From NCBI RefSeq assembly GCF_003939025.1, contig NZ_RQIH01000019.1:1-64000 (forward strand): 64,000 bases of DNA. The letters run 5' to 3'. Source of the stretch: Rhizobium sophoriradicis. Its GTDB lineage: Bacteria > Pseudomonadota > Alphaproteobacteria > Rhizobiales > Rhizobiaceae. Made by a program: the position numbers and the translations under genes. This document shows, piece after piece, positions 59,503 to 64,000 of the stretch. Each line of letters opens with the position of its first letter. The first letter of the stretch is position 1. Under the pieces are notes generated by a model. That model searched no databases, had not been told where the DNA came from, and saw only the letters and a program-made list of their open reading frames with translations.

Positions 59503-60822
59503 ATGGGGATGCAGTATCGCTCGATATCGGATCTTCACAAAGCCATCGTCAACGGGTTGCACATGCTGCCTCGCGAGATCGATCTGGTCGTCGGTATTCC
59601 ACGCAGCGGCCTGCTGGCCGCCAACATGCTCGGCTTGGTCGCCAACCTACCGATGACCGATCTGGACAGCTTCATCGAAGGCCGCGTTTACTCCTTCGGT
59701 GCGACAAAGAATACGGCTTCGTTCAGGAGCGCATCCGACGTTCGAAGGGTTCTTGTCCTCGACGACAGCATCAATACCGGTGGCGCCATGCGCGAAGCCA
59801 AAGCCAAGTTGATGGCATGCGAAAGTCGCGCTGAGTTTGTCTTCGCCGCGGTCTATGGTCTGCGCGACAGCGTCGAGGGTGTCGACTTCATATTCGAGGT
59901 CGTCGAACAGCCAAGGCTGTTCCAGTGGAATTTCATGCATCACGGCCTGTTATCGAAGGCGTGCATCGACATTGACGGGGTGCTCTGCCTCGACCCGACC
60001 GATACGGAAAATGACGATGGTCCGGCCTATGAAGCCTTCTTGAGAAATGCACGGGCGCTTCACAAACCGACGCGCTTCATCGCCTATCTCGTGACCAGCC
60101 GGCTCGAAAAGTACCGATCCTTGACCGAAACCTGGCTTCGTACAAATTCGATCGACTACGGCAAGCTCATAATGCTCGATCTGCCGAGCGCGGCGGAGCG
60201 TCGGCGGCGGGGCACCCATGCAAGGTTCAAGGCCGCCTTCTATCGGCAGTGTAATGCCGAGATCTTTGTCGAGAGTAATCTTAGGCAGGCGAACGAGATT
60301 GCCAGGATATCGAACAAGCCGGTTCTTTGCACGGAGACCCATCAGATGGTTTTGCCGAACACCCCTTTGCGCAGCTTGTTCAATATGAGAATGCCTTTCG
60401 ACGCTTTCGCGTTTTTCAGGCGAGAGCAAACTATGCCCGAGGAGCTCCGATACACGATTGCCGACGCGCACAACTGCGCAAAATCTCGAACTCTTGTCAG
60501 CTGGCTCGGGTCAAGACCAGACGGCTTTCTCGAAGCCATTGAGTCCATCCGCAAGATTTGCACGGCCAAGAACGAATATCCGATCATCGTTCTTTCCGAT
60601 TTTCATCAAGAACTCATGTCCCGGGCAGAGACGCCGGCCGAATTCATTCCGCAAGTGCACCACCTTCCATCGCTTTCGTCCGGCCAATATCAGGACTATG
60701 TGCGCAGGCGTTACGACCTGATGTTGCGAAAATGGGCGATTTCGCGTGAGGTGACATTGGGCTTGAGCTTCGAGGAATTCCTCGCCGAACAGTTGTCATT
60801 GCGAAGAGGCGGGTCGACTTAG
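59503..60822 (+). CDS. Phosphoribosyltransferase-HAD fusion protein
   Basis: 439 aa. The N-terminal type I PRTase fold has VVGIPRSGLLAANML and the PRPP-binding loop VLVLDDSINTGGAM (residues 83-96, Asp87-Asp88). A HAD phosphatase-like domain follows from about residue 152 with CIDIDGVLC (Asp156, Asp158) and LVTSRLEKYRSLTETWL. The last 120 residues are unrecognised. In several bacteria, ribofuranose is added to polysaccharides by a PRTase that transfers 5-phosphoribose from PRPP and a HAD phosphatase that then removes the phosphate; this fusion has both activities in order. It precedes a double glycosyltransferase gene. A role in nucleotide salvage is less likely because of the HAD part. Confidence 0.8.
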   Translation: MGMQYRSISDLHKAIVNGLHMLPREIDLVVGIPRSGLLAANMLGLVANLPMTDLDSFIEGRVYSFGATKNTASFRSASDVRRVLVLDDSINTGGAMREAKAKLMACESRAEFVFAAVYGLRDSVEGVDFIFEVVEQPRLFQWNFMHHGLLSKACIDIDGVLCLDPTDTENDDGPAYEAFLRNARALHKPTRFIAYLVTSRLEKYRSLTETWLRTNSIDYGKLIMLDLPSAAERRRRGTHARFKAAFYRQCNAEIFVESNLRQANEIARISNKPVLCTETHQMVLPNTPLRSLFNMRMPFDAFAFFRREQTMPEELRYTIADAHNCAKSRTLVSWLGSRPDGFLEAIESIRKICTAKNEYPIIVLSDFHQELMSRAETPAEFIPQVHHLPSLSSGQYQDYVRRRYDLMLRKWAISREVTLGLSFEEFLAEQLSLRRGGST

Positions 60823-60993
60823 ACACGCCGCCGAGTTCTTCCAGTTGAAACTTGCATCTATTCGTTGCCTGAAAGGCCGGAGAAGTCCTTCAAGGCTGCA
60901 TCGGACAATCGAAAATAATGAGTTTCACCTTGCGGGCATTGACTTTCGTAGTTTGTGAATGCTTACTAAAATAAGCTGCGGGGAGGGCAATAT

Positions 60994-61314
60994 ATGCTTC
61001 GCAAAATCTCTATCCTCGGAACGCTGATACTTGCCTCATGCACCTCTCAAGGCTCGAATATGACGCTGGCGTCAATCATCAGCGGTTACCGAAATGCGCC
61101 GACCGCCGCAGAAGAAGTGGCTTGGCGCAACGCACGGCGAAGCAACACTGATCGAGCCTATCGCAATTTTATCAGCAGCTATCCGAACAGTTCCTATGTC
61201 CCGGTCGCGGCATCAAGGATCACCCGGTCGGTCAAGCCAAAGCCCGTTGCTGTGAGGAATTTGAACCGTCCCGAACGGAACCCGTCTTTCGGCCGCAGCG
61301 GCAGCGCTTATTGA
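60994..61314 (+). CDS. Small putative lipoprotein
   Basis: 106 aa; GGGGAGGG about 8 nt before the ATG. Signal sequence MLRKISILGTLILASC ends in the lipobox LASC (Cys16). The mature part has a repeat-like helix SNTDRAYRNFISSYPNSSYV seen in Sel1/TPR-type envelope proteins, and a basic tail. Likely anchored in the outer or inner membrane; function unknown. Confidence 0.7.
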   Translation: MLRKISILGTLILASCTSQGSNMTLASIISGYRNAPTAAEEVAWRNARRSNTDRAYRNFISSYPNSSYVPVAASRITRSVKPKPVAVRNLNRPERNPSFGRSGSAY

Positions 61315-61378
61315 AGCAACGGACCAGACAACTGAGAATTGACCCTAGTAGCATTGATAGACCCAATCTGGCTTTCGA

Positions 61379-63655
61379 ATGCATTTTGATATTGTCCATG
61401 CAGCCGATCCTCGATTTTATGGTGGCTCCTCATCGGCCGTGCGGATCGAGATCCAGTCCGCTCGGCAATTTGGCCTCTCGACGGCTCTGCTTCCATTTCT
61501 CGGCGTTTCCGATATCCGTTCCAGACGGTTCGAGGAACGTCTTCTCGACGTTCTTGAGCGTCAGGAGGTGCCGTGGCTGACGGGCGAGGAGGCAGTCGAG
61601 TGCGACATTCTTTTCGCTCATAATCCCTTGGCGTTCGCGCACATGCCGACACGGCCGCTGCGCCTCAGATCGAAGGTCGTCCTCCTTTCGGTCCAGCATC
61701 CGCCCTTCGACGGAGCCGGCAATGCGCAATATAATATCGACGTGGTGAAACGAAATCTGGAGAGAATGTTCGGGGCGCCCGTCATCTTCGCACCGGTGGG
61801 CCCCAGGGTGCGCAATCAGTTCGAAGACATCATCGCCGGCAGGCCCGAGCTCTTGCGTCATGATCTGTTCAATCTGATCGACCTTGACGAGTGGCCGATC
61901 AGGACCGCGCTGCCGCCGCGCGAAAGGGCGGTTATCGGCAGACATTCACGTCGCGATCTCCTGAAATGGCCGGATACCGAGGCTGAATTGCGCGCGGCCT
62001 ATCCCGATCTTGGTAATGTCCAGATCAAGGTCATGGGCGGTGTGCCGGACCAAGTCGTGCCTTTGATTGGATCCAACTGGAACATCTCGCCTTACTCGAA
62101 CAGCGGTGTGCCTCAGTTTCTGAACAAGCTTGATTTCTATGTGTTCTTTCACAGCCGGCGATGGGTTGAGGCGTTTGGCATTGGCATTGCCGAAGCGATG
62201 GCGAGCGGGCTTGTGACCATCCTCGACCCATCGTTTCGTGACCTGTTCGAAGACGGTGCGGTCTATTGCCGGCCCGACGAAACAACCAACGTTCTGGAGA
62301 GATTTCTCGCGTCTCCCGAGGCCTTCAGCGCCCAGTCGGCAGCCGCGCGCACATTGGTCGAGAAGAAGTTTTCGAAAAGCCGATACCCGGAAAGAATGCG
62401 TGCCATCTATGACGAACTCGGACTTTGCTCGCCTGCCGCGCTTGCCACGGTCGGCAAGGCGGTTGGCGCTGACGCGTTCTCCGGGTCGAGCGGACACGCA
62501 ACGGTCCGTTCCGGGCCGCGAAGATCGCAACGGTCGCTGATGGGACGGCGCCGCGTCCTGTTTGTCGCGACAAACGGCATAGGCCTTGGCCATATCACGC
62601 GATTAATGGCAATCGCCGAGCGCATGTCGCCTGACATGGAGCCCGTTTTCCTGACAATGTCGGCCGGATCTTCGATTATCGAAGCACGTGGGCACCCGGT
62701 AGACTACATACCGTCCGCCTCGAAGATCGGTGTGACGGACGACAGCTGGAACGAGGTCTTCGCACAGGAATTGCTGACCGCCGTGGAGGCGTTTGCCATC
62801 AACAGCGTCGTCTTCGACAGCAACCATCCCTATCCTGGCTTACTGAAGGTGCTGACCGCCCGTCCCGATCTGAACTGGGTCTGGATCCGCCGCGGGATGT
62901 GGGCATCCTGTCATAGCCTCGATCCGTCGATGCAGCATCGGTTCGACATGGTGATCGAGCCGGGCGAGTTCGCCGCGGACGAAGACCACGGCATCACCGC
63001 GCAATTGCGCGCTGGCGTGATCGGCGTTTCTCCGATCCTCCTTGTTGACAATGACGACAGGCTCTCGCGGGCAGAAGCTGCATCGGCTCTCGGTGTCGAT
63101 CCTGCCGGTCTTGTCGCCGTCGTGCAGCTCGGTTCGGAACGAAATTTAGACGTCAGCCGGCTGCGGCCGGCGATCATCAACGGACTGCTCAAGCATGGAG
63201 TCCAGGTCGTCGACGCGGTCAATCCCCTCGCCCCGAAGCGCGAGGATCATATCGGGGGCACCGTGCAAAAGGCGATCTATCCGATCGCCAGATATTTCAA
63301 CGCCGTTGACCTGATGATTACGAATGCCGGCTACAACAGCTACCACGAATGTATTTATGGCGGCATCCCGGCAATCTTCGTTCCGAATGAAGCGCCCGAG
63401 ATGGACGAGCAGGCCGTAAGAGCGGCCTATGCGCAAAGCTCCGGATTGGGGCTATGTTTGAGATCGGTGGATGCCGAACGAGCGCATGAGGCGATCGAAC
63501 TCGCTCTGTCGGAGGATTTTCTTGCCCAGCATCGCACACGAGCAAGCCGCATCGTTTTTGCCAATGGAGCGCGTGAAGCGGCGCTGGCAATCGAAGAGCT
63601 CGCATTCTCTGTCAGGACGGATCGAGCGCTCGGGGGATCAATCGCCCGCGTATGA
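61379..63655 (+). CDS. Two-domain glycosyltransferase, GT4-like plus MurG/GT28-like
   Basis: 758 aa. The N-terminal half (about 1-365) is GT-B, GT4-like: FDIVHAADPRFYGGSSSAVR at the start and the nucleotide-sugar E-x7-E motif EAFGIGIAEAMASG near residue 262. The C-terminal half (about 385-740) begins RRRVLFVATNGIGLGHITRL and ends with the MurG-like ITNAGYNSYHECIYGGIPAI and VPNEAPEMDEQAVRAAYAQS. No membrane segment is evident, so it acts at the cytoplasmic face. Two active domains in one chain suggest two consecutive sugars of a repeating glycan. The ribosome-binding site is weak. Confidence 0.85.
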   Translation: MHFDIVHAADPRFYGGSSSAVRIEIQSARQFGLSTALLPFLGVSDIRSRRFEERLLDVLERQEVPWLTGEEAVECDILFAHNPLAFAHMPTRPLRLRSKVVLLSVQHPPFDGAGNAQYNIDVVKRNLERMFGAPVIFAPVGPRVRNQFEDIIAGRPELLRHDLFNLIDLDEWPIRTALPPRERAVIGRHSRRDLLKWPDTEAELRAAYPDLGNVQIKVMGGVPDQVVPLIGSNWNISPYSNSGVPQFLNKLDFYVFFHSRRWVEAFGIGIAEAMASGLVTILDPSFRDLFEDGAVYCRPDETTNVLERFLASPEAFSAQSAAARTLVEKKFSKSRYPERMRAIYDELGLCSPAALATVGKAVGADAFSGSSGHATVRSGPRRSQRSLMGRRRVLFVATNGIGLGHITRLMAIAERMSPDMEPVFLTMSAGSSIIEARGHPVDYIPSASKIGVTDDSWNEVFAQELLTAVEAFAINSVVFDSNHPYPGLLKVLTARPDLNWVWIRRGMWASCHSLDPSMQHRFDMVIEPGEFAADEDHGITAQLRAGVIGVSPILLVDNDDRLSRAEAASALGVDPAGLVAVVQLGSERNLDVSRLRPAIINGLLKHGVQVVDAVNPLAPKREDHIGGTVQKAIYPIARYFNAVDLMITNAGYNSYHECIYGGIPAIFVPNEAPEMDEQAVRAAYAQSSGLGLCLRSVDAERAHEAIELALSEDFLAQHRTRASRIVFANGAREAALAIEELAFSVRTDRALGGSIARV

Positions 63656-63842
63656 CATTTTCGCACCGCCCCGGTTGCGCAGGTCAGACCGGGGCTCCTT
63701 TCGGGCGTATTGCGGTCGACCGGAAGGCCAGGCGACTGGCATCGGATTGTTGCACTATCGATGTCACTTCCGAGGCGAGGGGCCTTTGTGCTAGGCTTCT
63801 CCATCAGGATCGCCGGCGTCACGAGACAGGGGCATTCTCCGC

Positions 63843-64000
63843 ATGGCTGATGATCGCAAGACAACCGTCCAGACGCCGCTCGGATCCGAAGCGCTGACTT
63901 TCACGCATCTCATCGGCGGCGATGCGGTCAGCCGGTGTTTTGCCTTCACTGTCGGCTTCATCAGTTCCGGAGAGAATGTCGACGCACTGAAGCTGCTCGG
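63843..64000 (+). CDS. VgrG/TssI-like type VI secretion spike protein, 5' part
   Basis: Only the first 52 codons are in the window. The peptide has TPLGSEALTFTHLIGGDAVS followed by RCFAFTVGFISSGENVDALK, which matches the N-terminal gp27-like beginning of VgrG proteins (leucine/phenylalanine spacing, G-x-D/E-A-x-S, F-x-F/Y-x-V). The ATG has no strong ribosome-binding site (GGGGC further up). VgrG forms the puncturing tip of the type VI secretion tube. Whether a full T6SS or an orphan vgrG island follows cannot be seen. Confidence 0.7.
   Translation, partial: MADDRKTTVQTPLGSEALTFTHLIGGDAVSRCFAFTVGFISSGENVDALKLL

Overview
The window looks like part of a large secondary replicon (megaplasmid) of a fast-growing Rhizobium of the R. 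etli / R. phaseoli / R. leguminosarum group. The main evidence is a complete repABC replication and partition operon on the minus strand (23430-27176). Genes that R. etli is known to carry on plasmid p42f surround it: panC-panB and the katG/oxyR pair. GC-rich coding DNA, rhizobial ABC sugar-uptake genes and several families of palindromic intergenic repeats agree with this. The species is inferred from gene content, not from a search.

Layout. 0.3-8.2 kb: an acyl-CoA operon (thioesterase, AMP-ligase, thiolase) divergent from an MDR reductase; a tandem palindromic repeat block; an HxlR regulator facing a frameshifted SnoaL-like gene; a LysR regulator facing an SDR and a frameshifted PNPOx-like gene. 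8.2-12.5 kb: four two-component genes in one direction. 12.7-15.7 kb: two exported small proteins, a VapBC toxin-antitoxin pair with a clear operator, and a ribitol-dehydrogenase-like SDR. 16.1-20.8 kb: katG, oxyR and a TadG-like vWA protein. 21.0-27.2 kb: panCB, a ProQ/FinO-family RNA-binding protein, and repCBA with an antisense RNA candidate, a parS-like palindrome and an AT-rich origin candidate. 27.4-36.5 kb: a sugar ABC transporter operon with ROK regulator and TIM-barrel isomerase, divergent from a Gfo/Idh/MocA dehydrogenase and a second ROK regulator. 36.7-47.5 kb: small accessory genes, a three-gene stress/envelope operon, dinB, full-length ligD, a lone SIR2-domain protein and a thioredoxin-reductase-like flavoprotein.

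48.2-63.7 kb is the most unusual part. One tight operon encodes a HAD-UbiA fusion, GtrA, a DprE1-like oxidase, a DprE2-like reductase and two paralogous polytopic GT-C-like proteins, with a GT87 transferase convergent to it. The first four match, in order and motif, the mycobacterial decaprenylphosphoryl-D-arabinose (DPA) pathway. Further right are a caspase/Sel1 protein, a phosphoribosyltransferase-HAD fusion of the kind linked to ribofuranose addition in bacterial polysaccharides, a small lipoprotein and a two-domain glycosyltransferase. I infer a locus that builds a pentofuranose-containing surface glycan. The window ends inside a vgrG-like (type VI secretion spike) gene.

Limits: everything is read from sequence by eye, without database search. 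Two genes (about 5473 and 7781) carry single-base frameshifts that could be real decay or sequence error. No tRNA, rRNA, CRISPR array, transposase or nod gene was seen.
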